DNA from: an uncultured Methylococcaceae bacterium | GTDB taxonomy: Bacteria > Pseudomonadota > Gammaproteobacteria > Methylococcales > Methylomonadaceae | NCBI GenBank assembly: GCA_903873165.1 | Contig: CAIQNQ010000125.1 | Span: forward strand, 1 to 41,662 | Length of the DNA stretch: 41,662 nucleotides | Direction: 5' to 3' | Part shown: positions 8,292 through 17,100 of the stretch, one piece after another | How positions within the stretch are numbered: position 1 is the stretch's first letter | Layout of the letters: each line of letters opens with the position of its first letter | Notes under the pieces: generated by a model | The model's input: the letters and a program-made list of their open reading frames with translations, nothing else | What the model was told of the DNA's origin: nothing | Database searches by the model: none | Program-made: the position numbers and the translations under genes

Positions 8292-9518
8292 TCATAAATC
8301 AGCCAAGCGCTGAACGAACTTTTCAAAAAGATAGCGAGTATTTTTAGTTAAATCATAGTCTGACAATACCTTTGATCTACCAGCTTGGCCAATTTGTTTT
8401 CTTAATAAAGGATCGTTAACCAACTTTGCGATCGCTTCAACCAATCCATCTCTATCCGATGCAGCCACCAACAGACCATCTTCACCCGATTGAATCAGCT
8501 CAGGAACACCAGTAATAGCTGTGGTTATACAGGGAATTTCCATGGCCATGGCTTCCATCAAAACAACCGGCAAACCTTCGGCAAAACTAGGTAACACAAA
8601 AACATCAGCTGCTTGATAATAAGCTATTATATGATTTTGATCTACTGGTCCGGTAAAAATAACCTGCTCACTGATACCCAAAGTTTCAGCATAATGAATC
8701 AGGCTTTGCTGATCAGGCCCCATACCCACTAATGTAAGGGAAACTGATATGCCTTGTAGATTTAATTCTGCTATGGCCTCCAATAAAATTGCCTGACCTT
8801 TAGCTGACGTTAAACGTCCCACACAGAGCAATTTACATTCCCTGGTTTTCTCGGTTTTAACATGAGGAATAAAGCGTTGTGGATCAACGCCTAAGCGGCA
8901 CACATCAAATTTAGTCCACGCGCTAACTGGAGATAGTTTCATCACTTGACTTCGAGCATAATGACTTATGCAAAAAATAAAATCAGCAGCCAAAATCTTC
9001 TCTGGCAGATTATAACCTGCCGCATCATAGAATTCGTCAGGGCCATGCACAGTAAATGAGAAACTGTAACCAAAAACCTCTTTAACCAACAACCCAACCA
9101 TAGCTGCAGGCGTTGCGAAATGCACATGTAAATGCGTTATCTGCTGTGAACGCATCCACTGTCCTAATAACAATGCCTCAATCAAATAAAAAACATTAAA
9201 AAGTAAACGTTTAATATCAAAGCCAGCTAATTTAACTGCTTTTTTAAATCCTTTAACTAAGCCTATTGGCTTAAAAAACAAGGTTTTTACCAAAGCAATT
9301 CCAGCTTTTAAAATACCCTGAGACTTAACATAAAATGTATGTTCGGCCTCTTCTTTTTCCAAAGGCGTTAGTTGATCAATCTGTCGATCGGGTAGATTAA
9401 TTGAAGCAACAACAATTGATAAATCAAACTCACGAAGTTGCTGAACTTCTCGTAAGATAAAGGTGTGTGAATAAGCCGGATACTGACTGACTAAATAAGC
9501 TAAACGATGTTGCTTCAT
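8292..9518 (-). CDS. GT4 glycosyltransferase (WcaL/colanic-type)
   Basis: 408 residues, with a retaining GT-B fold. Seen: the N-terminal start LAYLVSQYPAYSHTFILREV, typical of WcaL/AmsK-like transferases; HLHVHFATPAA in the acceptor domain; LLCVGRLTSAKGQAILLEA at the start of the donor domain; and AEGLPVVLMEAMAM with the E-x7-E nucleotide-sugar site near residue 315. It is cytosolic or peripheral. The start ATG overlaps the upstream GT4 stop by four bases (ATGA). It adds one sugar of the repeat unit; donor not predictable. Confidence 0.87.
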   Translation of the reverse strand: MKQHRLAYLVSQYPAYSHTFILREVQQLREFDLSIVVASINLPDRQIDQLTPLEKEEAEHTFYVKSQGILKAGIALVKTLFFKPIGLVKGFKKAVKLAGFDIKRLLFNVFYLIEALLLGQWMRSQQITHLHVHFATPAAMVGLLVKEVFGYSFSFTVHGPDEFYDAAGYNLPEKILAADFIFCISHYARSQVMKLSPVSAWTKFDVCRLGVDPQRFIPHVKTEKTRECKLLCVGRLTSAKGQAILLEAIAELNLQGISVSLTLVGMGPDQQSLIHYAETLGISEQVIFTGPVDQNHIIAYYQAADVFVLPSFAEGLPVVLMEAMAMEIPCITTAITGVPELIQSGEDGLLVAASDRDGLVEAIAKLVNDPLLRKQIGQAGRSKVLSDYDLTKNTRYLFEKFVQRLADL

Positions 9519-10780
9519 GCTTTTGATCCCAATAACTCTTTATAAAATACCAATGCATCTGCAATTTTTGTATCCCAACTATAAGCCGTTTCAACCCTGC
9601 GACGACCTTCTTGGCCTCGGGACTTCCACAACTCAGGTTGTTGCCATACACTTTCAAGTTGTTCAATTAACCCTTTAATTACATCAGTTTTTCCTGTTGC
9701 TGGTAATTTAGCACCAACCCCTTCATCAACAATTTCTGCGGGGCCACCAAAATCGATAGCAATAACGGGCCTCCCAACAGCCATTGCCTCAAGTAATACC
9801 GCACCGCCCGATTCTCGTACAGATGGCAAGCAAAATACATGCGCTTGTTGCATAATAGGAGCAACTTCATTTAGTGGTAAATTACCTGTAAACAGTATTT
9901 TATCAACTATATTATATTCTTTAACTAAACGTTCCAAGTAAGCTCTCTCTGGACCTTCTCCTACTATGGTTAGGTATACAGGGAAATCAAGGCATTTTAA
10001 AGCTTCCAGTAACATGGCAATGCCTTTAAATGGCAGTAATCGCCCAACAAAAACAACTTGCAAAGGATTGGTGATAGTCGGCTCTTGTGGCCATGGAGAC
10101 GATTTAAACAAGCTCAAATCAACACCATTTTCTAACATAAATCGGCACTTAGATTGGTAACGCAATGGGATACTGTTTAATGTAAAACGAGTCGCTGTCA
10201 ATATTAGGGATGCATTACGAGTAGAACCGATTAAATAATCTACTAAGCGACCAACGTTACGTAATGGATACAGCCACTTAGATTCGGCTTTCATTATTTC
10301 TGGAAATGTAGTCGGTGAAGCAATACCGCCGTTCCATGGCCCTAAAACTAACGGAATACCCAGTTTATACAAACTTGTTGCCGCCATAGGAGACACAGGA
10401 GTCACGGCATGCACAACATCCCAAACTTTACCTGCTTTCAATAAGCGTTGGCAATGGCGAGTAGCAATCCAGTCATATACATAAAAATCAAGTGAAGCAA
10501 TTAAGAACTTTGGATGTTCACTACGTGGAAAGCAACGCGATGCAAAACGATATAGAGGTCCTGCAAACCATTCGGTATCAATAAAAATAATGTTTGAATC
10601 GTCTTCTGAAATACCGACTGCTTCCAAAGATGTTCTATTTCGCACATGGGTCAATAAAGTTACCTGACAAAGCGTGCTTAAACGCTGATACCATTCCCAA
10701 CCAATTTGAGAGACTGAACCCATACCTACGCCACATTGGTACGCAGAGAGTAATACGCGGATTTCGTGATTGTTAGCCAT
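9515..10780 (-). CDS. GT4 glycosyltransferase, first gene of left operon
   Basis: 421 residues, with a GT-B fold. Seen: an N-terminal glycine-containing turn (AYQCGVGMGSVSQIGWEW), the donor-domain start VVFVGRLLPFKGIAMLLEAL, the ILFTGNLPLNEV strand and the E-x7-E site ESGGAVLLEAMAVGRP near residues 330-345, so it looks active. It is the promoter-proximal gene of the run 10780 to about 2072, which then continues into the RsbW/STAS pair. No strong ribosome site precedes its ATG. It faces the divergent acyltransferase gene at 11251 across a 470-base gap. Confidence 0.87.
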   Translation of the reverse strand: MANNHEIRVLLSAYQCGVGMGSVSQIGWEWYQRLSTLCQVTLLTHVRNRTSLEAVGISEDDSNIIFIDTEWFAGPLYRFASRCFPRSEHPKFLIASLDFYVYDWIATRHCQRLLKAGKVWDVVHAVTPVSPMAATSLYKLGIPLVLGPWNGGIASPTTFPEIMKAESKWLYPLRNVGRLVDYLIGSTRNASLILTATRFTLNSIPLRYQSKCRFMLENGVDLSLFKSSPWPQEPTITNPLQVVFVGRLLPFKGIAMLLEALKCLDFPVYLTIVGEGPERAYLERLVKEYNIVDKILFTGNLPLNEVAPIMQQAHVFCLPSVRESGGAVLLEAMAVGRPVIAIDFGGPAEIVDEGVGAKLPATGKTDVIKGLIEQLESVWQQPELWKSRGQEGRRRVETAYSWDTKIADALVFYKELLGSKA

Positions 10781-11250
10781 AGATTAAATAGTCAATTGTA
10801 AATAGTTTTAAAAACGTATACGACGAAAAGAATTTATTAACAAATTTATCACCACTAACTTGACGACTTTATAAAATACAATATTATATGAATTTAATAA
10901 AGTGACAAAAAACTTAATTATGTTGGTGTTAACATGCCCATCATAATCATTTTCATTTCCAAACTCAAATAAATAGGTAATTTATTTATTATATGAATAT
11001 TACTCCTCTCAAACAAAAACTTCTGCGTGTTATATCACGATCACATAAGACGGTTCAAGATTAGAGTGCAGAGAGACATGTAGTGTTCTAATAAAACGGA
11101 CATTACACCCCACTACGATTACTGTTCGTTAGATAGTTCCTGCTAGTCACGAAGCAAATTAAATTAATTTAATTGTGCGAAAAATTGAAGTATGATAACA
11201 AATCATAACGTTTAGCTACCTAAAATTACTTTAATAAGTCCAATGCAAAT
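10781..11250. promoter_or_regulatory. Divergent promoter region between the left operon and the central block
   Basis: There is no gene here. It must hold promoters for both divergent directions. On the minus strand, TATAAT (10883-10888) is preceded by TTGTCA (10903-10908), but the 14-base spacing is poor. A perfect 18-base A+T palindrome lies at 11157-11174. On the plus strand, TATGAT (11191-11196) is a possible -10 with no good -35 box. No riboswitch or clear operator was seen. Confidence 0.35.
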
Positions 11251-12372
11251 ATGAACAAATTTAATTCTGCTTATCTTGATTTCGTCAGACTATTTGCTGC
11301 ATTAATTGTCTTTGTCGGGCATTTAAATTATGAATACTTGGTTGGCTCTATTTTAGGTGTTACTCATTTGCCTGGATTTGGTCCAGATGCAGTCATGGTT
11401 TTTTTTGTGTTATCGGGTTTTATTATTTCTGATGTTGTCAAGAAGCGCGAATCAGCGTTAACGGAGTATATTTCAGCCAGAATATCTAGACTATTCTCTA
11501 TTGCTTGGCCTGCTTTATTAATTACATTAATTTGTGATCAAATAGGACAAGCTATAAATCCTGATTATTATCATAGTGCTTGGTGGTTTAATAATTCACA
11601 TTTTATTCCAAGACTTGGAGTTAATCTATTACTTTTAAATCAGTTGTGGTTTTTAGATGTGGATGCTTTTTCAAATGGCCCATTTTGGTCTTTGGGGTAT
11701 GAGGCACTGTTTTATGCGATTTTCGTAGCTGTCGGATTTAATATAAAACATCGAAAGTCGACGCTTACGTTTTTGTGCCTAATTGCTGGACCCAAAATTT
11801 TAATTCTTTTTCCAATATGGCTCAGTGGATACTATTTATACAACTATGTAACCAAAATACAACTCTCACTTTTTACATCCATAATGTTATTTTTGCTTTC
11901 AATAATATTATACATCACCTATAAATCTTATTGTGATGAAGGCTTAATGTCGTCATATTTCACTAATCTAGTATTTGAAAAACAAAATAAATTTATCAAT
12001 AGCCTAGGTCACTCTAGATGTTTCCTAGATTTTTATTTTTTAAGTTCTTTGATTATTTTAAATTTTTTAGCTACTTACAATATTTTTAAACTAATTAGTG
12101 ATGATCGTATGCCAAAGATGGTATATAAACTGAATAGAACTATTGCTTTAGGTACCTTTGCAATTTACGCAGTGCATTACCCAATCGTTCATTGTATCGC
12201 AGCAATATCTGATTTCTATAAAATATCTCATACTTTTCAATCTAATACGATGATGTTTTTAATTCCATTAATCGTATCGGTTTTTGTCACTTATTATGGT
12301 AATAAGATTAGAATACCCATGGTTAAAATCATAAAACATCTAATAAATTCGATTTGGGCACGCATGACATGA
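11251..12372 (+). CDS. Acyltransferase family 3 (OafA-like) membrane O-acyltransferase
   Basis: 373 residues and about ten hydrophobic segments. Seen: the family-3 opening YLDFVRLFAALIVFVGHL, with conserved R13 and H24, and FGPDAVMVFFVLSGFIIS, where the usual glycine-rich GVxxFFVLSG block is recognisable. GPFWSLGYEALFY and a late FAIYAVHYPI segment complete the pattern. It acylates (often acetylates) sugars on the periplasmic face using a donor passed through the membrane. There is no C-terminal SGNH domain. It opens the plus-strand block and is coupled by an ATGA overlap to the next gene. It is notably A+T-rich compared with the flanking operons. Confidence 0.85.
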   Translation: MNKFNSAYLDFVRLFAALIVFVGHLNYEYLVGSILGVTHLPGFGPDAVMVFFVLSGFIISDVVKKRESALTEYISARISRLFSIAWPALLITLICDQIGQAINPDYYHSAWWFNNSHFIPRLGVNLLLLNQLWFLDVDAFSNGPFWSLGYEALFYAIFVAVGFNIKHRKSTLTFLCLIAGPKILILFPIWLSGYYLYNYVTKIQLSLFTSIMLFLLSIILYITYKSYCDEGLMSSYFTNLVFEKQNKFINSLGHSRCFLDFYFLSSLIILNFLATYNIFKLISDDRMPKMVYKLNRTIALGTFAIYAVHYPIVHCIAAISDFYKISHTFQSNTMMFLIPLIVSVFVTYYGNKIRIPMVKIIKHLINSIWARMT

Positions 12373-13565
12373 AAGATCCTCATTTAATGATTACTCCCTC
12401 TGTTCCTGCGTGGAAATCGGATAATGCACTGATCTTTGACCGAAAATTTTATGATGGTATGTTACTCTACTCTCAAAAATGGCCCGGAAAGTTAAGCTGT
12501 GTTATCTCATTAAGCACGACAAAACTCCCTGAATTTGGCACAGTCACTATAAATCCCAATAGTCTTCCTTTTAAATGCATCACTTTAGAAGAACATCTAA
12601 TAATAACAGCGCAGCATTTACAGGACGCATCAATTGTACTGGCTTCAGGGGATGCCGATAATCAACTGCATTTAAGTAAATTATGCAAGCAAAAAAACAT
12701 AAAGTGCGTCTACATTATTGAATACATACCTGAAACTAGGTATCAAATAGCCGCTTTAAGCACCTCAAATACAATTGTAAAACTGAGAAGATTTTTTTAT
12801 ATCTGGGAAAAAGAAAGAAAAAGACTAGCCTCCTTTAAACTCTGCGATGGTCTTCAATCAAACGGCACACCTGCCTATAATGAGTACAACTTTGTTGGTA
12901 ATAATTTATTATATTTCGATACTCGGGTTTTTGAAAATCAGATCATTGACGATGAGAATTTACAGCAACGACTTGATTACCTGTCTGAAAACAAACCATT
13001 ACGCATTGCATTTTCTGGACGTTTAATCAAAATAAAGGGAGCAGACCATCTTGTTGAACTTGCACTTAAACTAAAGCAGAACAACACTCCCTTCCAATTA
13101 ACAATATATGGTGCTGGTGAACTTTCAAGTGAAATGAAAGCCTATATTTTAAAACATAAGCTCGAAAATTATGTCTCCATGCCAGGATCTGTTGACTTTT
13201 ACAAAACACTTATTCCTGAACTTAAACAAACTGTTGATCTATTTGTATGCTTGCATCGACAAAGTGATCCTTCCTGTACCTATTTAGAAACCCTATCCTG
13301 CGGTATACCTATTGTGGGTTATAAAAACAGAGCGTTTGCCGGAATACTAGATAATTGTGATATTGGCTGGGGAGTTCCCTTAAATAATATTGATGAGGTT
13401 TGCCGTATTATCACCTATTTGCACAATAACAGATCAGAGTTACTTGATAAATCAAACAATAGTGCAGCTTATGCACGGCTACATGATTTTGAGTCTACTT
13501 TTCAAAGAAGAATTGATCAAGTTTATGATATTTACAAGGAAATCCCTAATAAAATTGAAACCTAA
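12369..13565 (+). CDS. GT4-like glycosyltransferase
   Basis: 398 residues. The donor half is recognisable: LRIAFSGRLIKIKGADHLVELALKL, FQLTIYGAGELSSEM and DPSCTYLETLSCGIPIVGY near residues 300-320, with the Glu that binds the nucleotide sugar. The N-terminal half is atypical and has few known motifs. Start: ATG at 12369, giving an ATGA four-base overlap with the acyltransferase; a TTG at 12354 would lengthen it by five residues and is less likely. It is probably co-transcribed with the acyltransferase, forming a two-gene unit that adds and modifies a side sugar (inference). Confidence 0.8.
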   Translation: MKDPHLMITPSVPAWKSDNALIFDRKFYDGMLLYSQKWPGKLSCVISLSTTKLPEFGTVTINPNSLPFKCITLEEHLIITAQHLQDASIVLASGDADNQLHLSKLCKQKNIKCVYIIEYIPETRYQIAALSTSNTIVKLRRFFYIWEKERKRLASFKLCDGLQSNGTPAYNEYNFVGNNLLYFDTRVFENQIIDDENLQQRLDYLSENKPLRIAFSGRLIKIKGADHLVELALKLKQNNTPFQLTIYGAGELSSEMKAYILKHKLENYVSMPGSVDFYKTLIPELKQTVDLFVCLHRQSDPSCTYLETLSCGIPIVGYKNRAFAGILDNCDIGWGVPLNNIDEVCRIITYLHNNRSELLDKSNNSAAYARLHDFESTFQRRIDQVYDIYKEIPNKIET

Positions 13566-13748
13566 GTCAAGGTAACTCGCAATAAATAAAATAGTTCAAT
13601 AGAACACAAGTTGTTAAAAAAATAGGAAAGCAACAACTACAACTATTGCCTGTAAAATCGGCTAAAGCTAATTTACTCCAAAAATCAATATTAATCTCCT
13701 CAATATATAAAACTTTATACCTATAAGATCACCAACCAGAATCATAAT

Positions 13749-13823
13749 ATGTAACAATATGTAACTATCTATATCGCAATGTAACATACTAATTTTATTA
13801 CACTTATGTAACGCTGATGTAAT
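13749..13823 (+). promoter_or_regulatory. Cluster of ATGTAAC repeats, candidate activator sites
   Basis: ATGTAAC occurs at 13749-13755, 13759-13765, 13779-13785 and 13806-13812, with ATGTAAT at 13817-13823. The first two are ten bases apart (one helical turn). TTACA-N4-TGTAA at 13798-13811 forms an inverted pair. The cluster ends ten bases before a TATAAT box that has no -35 hexamer, a layout typical of an activator-dependent promoter. The binding protein is unknown. Confidence 0.5.
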
Positions 13824-13839
13824 AAAAACAATGTATAAT
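13815..13839 (+). promoter_or_regulatory. Promoter -10 region of the glycosidase-like gene (shared block)
   Basis: GATGTAATAAAAACA is followed by ATGTATAAT, with the -10 TATAAT at 13834-13839. No consensus -35 lies 17 bases upstream. Nearly the same block (GATGTAGTAAAA then ATGTATAAT) lies at 18369-18390 before the exostosin-like gene, which supports a real regulatory element. A start site near 13846 is expected (inference). Confidence 0.5.
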
Positions 13840-14099
13840 AATTCCAGACATTAAAAATACAGCAGTATCTTTGGAGACAATTGACTGTGAAAATTATAGA
13901 TTAAAATCCATTTATGTTTCACATTAGTAAAGTTTGGTATTAAACGCATATATAAAGATCAGCGAAGTTAATTAGCTAATAATTACCTCATGAAAACGCC
14001 GTTGAAATTATTCAATAATGCAGTACCACTTTGACAAAACCAACTGAAAAGGTGGATGTATTTGGATGCAGTGCCAGAAGTCAGATAATTTAAATTTGT

Positions 14100-14132
14100 G
14101 TAAGTTTATTGCACAACCCGATAAAAACTTAC
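14100..14132 (+). promoter_or_regulatory. Leader hairpin just before the glycosidase-like start codon
   Basis: Arms GTAAGTTT (14100-14107) and AAACTTAC (14125-14132) pair perfectly over eight bases around a 17-base loop. The stem ends 19 bases before the ATG at 14152, which lacks a strong ribosome site. It could modulate translation or mRNA stability. Confidence 0.35.
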
Positions 14133-14151
14133 TTTAGTCGAGCATACCGAA

Positions 14152-17100
14152 ATGAACAATAAATATTCAGTTAAATTAGTATTAATCGCACTTTTTTCAT
14201 TTTTTGTTACATCCAATACAACTAATGCTGCAACACCCACAGTATCAATTTCATCAGACTCCACAATGATAACAGCAGGTGCTACCACTTCATTTACATG
14301 GACATCAACGGATGCCAACTCCTGCGTTGCTTCTTCTGGTTGGGCGGGAAATCAGCCATTATCAGGCACTTTTGTAACTCCACCTTTATCTTTTCCTACC
14401 CTTTATAAACTCACATGTTCTGGGTCAGGCGGGAGTACAACTCAATCAGTGAACATCAATGTCACCCCATTAACGAGTAATGTAGGATCAAAAATAGGTA
14501 TCAACCTAAGCTTCATTAACGCTTCGAGTAATAGGGATTTAACATTTATCGATGTTACGAAGATAGCACGCGGATTTGCTTCGCTGAAAGCACCATGGGA
14601 TCCTATTAATTACCCAGTCCCAACGGATGCGAATGGTTGGCCAACTTCAGATTTTGGTATATATTTCATAACCAGTGCTGGTGACCCGTTAAATCGACCT
14701 TTAAGCTCTACATTCCCCAGTATGTTTGGCACTTATAAACTTAGTTTTACTGGTCAGGCTACAGTGAATGGCTATAACTGCTGTCAAGTTCAGAACAAAG
14801 CCTATAACGCAGCGACCAACACCACAACTGCTGATATTGTTGTTAGACCTACAGATCCTTATGTCGCTCTTACATTTAGCAATACCAACAACGGCATTCA
14901 AAACCTACAGTTGTTAAGGCCAGGTTATCCTATCGGAACAACCCAAGTTTTTACTACGGAGTTTTTAAATGCAATCGCGCCTTTCAGCACATTACGCTTT
15001 ATGGAGCCGTTGCAAACCAATATAAATCATGGCTCAACATGGAGTGCAAGAAAGCTTAAAACTGATCCTACCCAAAGTGACGCTAGAGGTATCGCGTGGG
15101 AATATGTGATAGATATTGCGAATGCGACTAACAAAGACATTTGGATTAATATTCCTGATCAAATTGATCTTAATGATTCAACGACTAATAATTATGTTAT
15201 CCAACTTGCCACTTTAATTAAAGGATCATTGAACAATGGCATCCATGTTTATATTGAATACGGTAATGAAACCTGGCTAGATACTTCGCTAAATAACCCC
15301 AATATCACTGCAGCTGTGGCCGATGTTACTTCAGGAACCGACACCACTCTTAATTTTGACAATACCAACAATCAGTGGTATTGGAGCTATCGAAGGGCGG
15401 CACATCAAACTTTAAAAATCAGCCAGTTATTTGCTCAGATCTTTGGGCCAGCCGCAATCAATACTATAATTAGACCCGTTTATATGTCTCAATATGCCGC
15501 TCCCTTTGTAATGGAAGACATATTACACTATTTAAATACAAATTTTGGCGCGCCCAATAATTATCTATATGGGATAGGTGGTGCTCCGTACTTTTTACCA
15601 CAAACTAGTTTTACTGATACAACTAGTTTATTAAGTACATTGCAAGTCAATCTTAATAAATTAAACCTTAGTGCTGCTCCGCTTCCTGCCTATAACGGTG
15701 GTTTTGTTTGGAACGGAATTAGTCAAAAAAGTTTAGCTGATTATTATGGCCTAAAAACCCTGATGTATGGAGGCGGACCCGACCTAAGAAATCGACCAGA
15801 AAGAGTCGTTATTGAACAGACTGCAGCCACACCTGAAATGGCAACGATGATTAAATCTGAACTGACTAATTTTTTAAGCTGCAATACTGATTTATTTGTT
15901 TACTACAAGTTATCAGCTCCAGAGGGTAACACATCATTCGGGATTTATGAAGATGTGGCTTTACCAACAGAAAAAAGTAAGATGTTTATTGACCTAGCCG
16001 CTGCACCCCTTACCAATTTACCCACTTGCAGTGGATCTGTAAATGCAACTCAACAACCCGTTACCATTGTAGCCACCCCACCTACCATTGTAGCCACCCC
16101 GCCACCTCCGACTTTGTCGATAAGTACTAAGACAGCATTAATCGATAATGGCGCTACCACTTCATTAACATGGACATCAACTAATGCTGGTTCCTGCGTT
16201 GCTTCATCAGGTTGGTCAGGAAATCAGCCAGTATCAGGCACTTTTGTAACACCACCATTATATACTGCAACTCTCTTCACATTAGCATGTACTGGAGCAA
16301 ATGGAACAACAACACAGTCTGTAACAATTGGAGTGACACCTCCCCCTCCCCCTATAGTTTCGATAAGTGCCGCTCCATCTTCAATCGATAATGGCGATAC
16401 TACTTCCTTAACATGGACATCAAATTTTGCAAGCTCCTGCGTTGCTTCATCTGGTTGGTCAGGTAATCAACCACTATCAGGCACTTTTGTAACTCCGCCT
16501 TTATCTTTTCCTACCCTTTATAAACTCACTTGTACTGGGCTTGGCGGTAGTACAACGCAATCAGTTAACATCAATGTGACCCCGTTAACAGGCACCGCAG
16601 GATCAAAATTAGGTATTAATCTAAGCTGGGTTAATGATTGGGGTAATCGGGATTTAACCTTTGTTGACGTGATGAAAATAGCTCGGGGCTTTGCTACGGT
16701 AGCTGTGCCTTGGGATCCCACCAAATACCCGGCTCCCACGGATGCTAACGGTTGGCCGACTACAGATTTTGGCGTGGTTTTTTTAAGCAATGCGTCAGAC
16801 CCACTGAATCGTCCACTGAATGCTACTTTCCCCAGCATGTTTGGCACCTATAAACTAAGTTTTACTGGCCAAGCTACCGTCAGGGGCTATAACTGCTGTC
16901 AGGTTAATAACAAAGTTTATAATGCGGCAACTAACACCACAACGGCTGATATTGTAGTTGGGCCTGCAGATACTTCTATGACACTAACATTCACCAATAC
17001 TAACAATGGCGTTCAAAATCTACAACTGTTTAGACCTGGTTATCCTATTGATACCACTCAGGTATTTACCACAGAATTTTTAAATGCCATTGCACCTTTT

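Larger units (their letters stand above)
13566..14151 (+). promoter_or_regulatory. Long regulatory region upstream of the glycosidase-like gene
   Basis: 586 bases without a gene. It holds a cluster of ATGTAAC repeats (13749-13823), a -10 box TATAAT (13834-13839) and then about 300 bases of probable untranslated leader with a hairpin close to the start codon (14100-14132). An inverted repeat AGTTGTT/AACAACT at 13609-13638 has no T-tail and is a weak terminator candidate for the GT4 gene. No known riboswitch was recognised. Confidence 0.5.

Noticed and set aside
10781-11250. Riboswitch or small RNA in the divergent gap
   Set aside because: I found no recognisable conserved core or strong paired structure, only an A+T palindrome and weak promoter boxes.
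13741-13830. CRISPR-like array from the ATGTAAC repeats
   Set aside because: Repeats of seven bases with irregular short spacing are far too small; they fit regulator sites.
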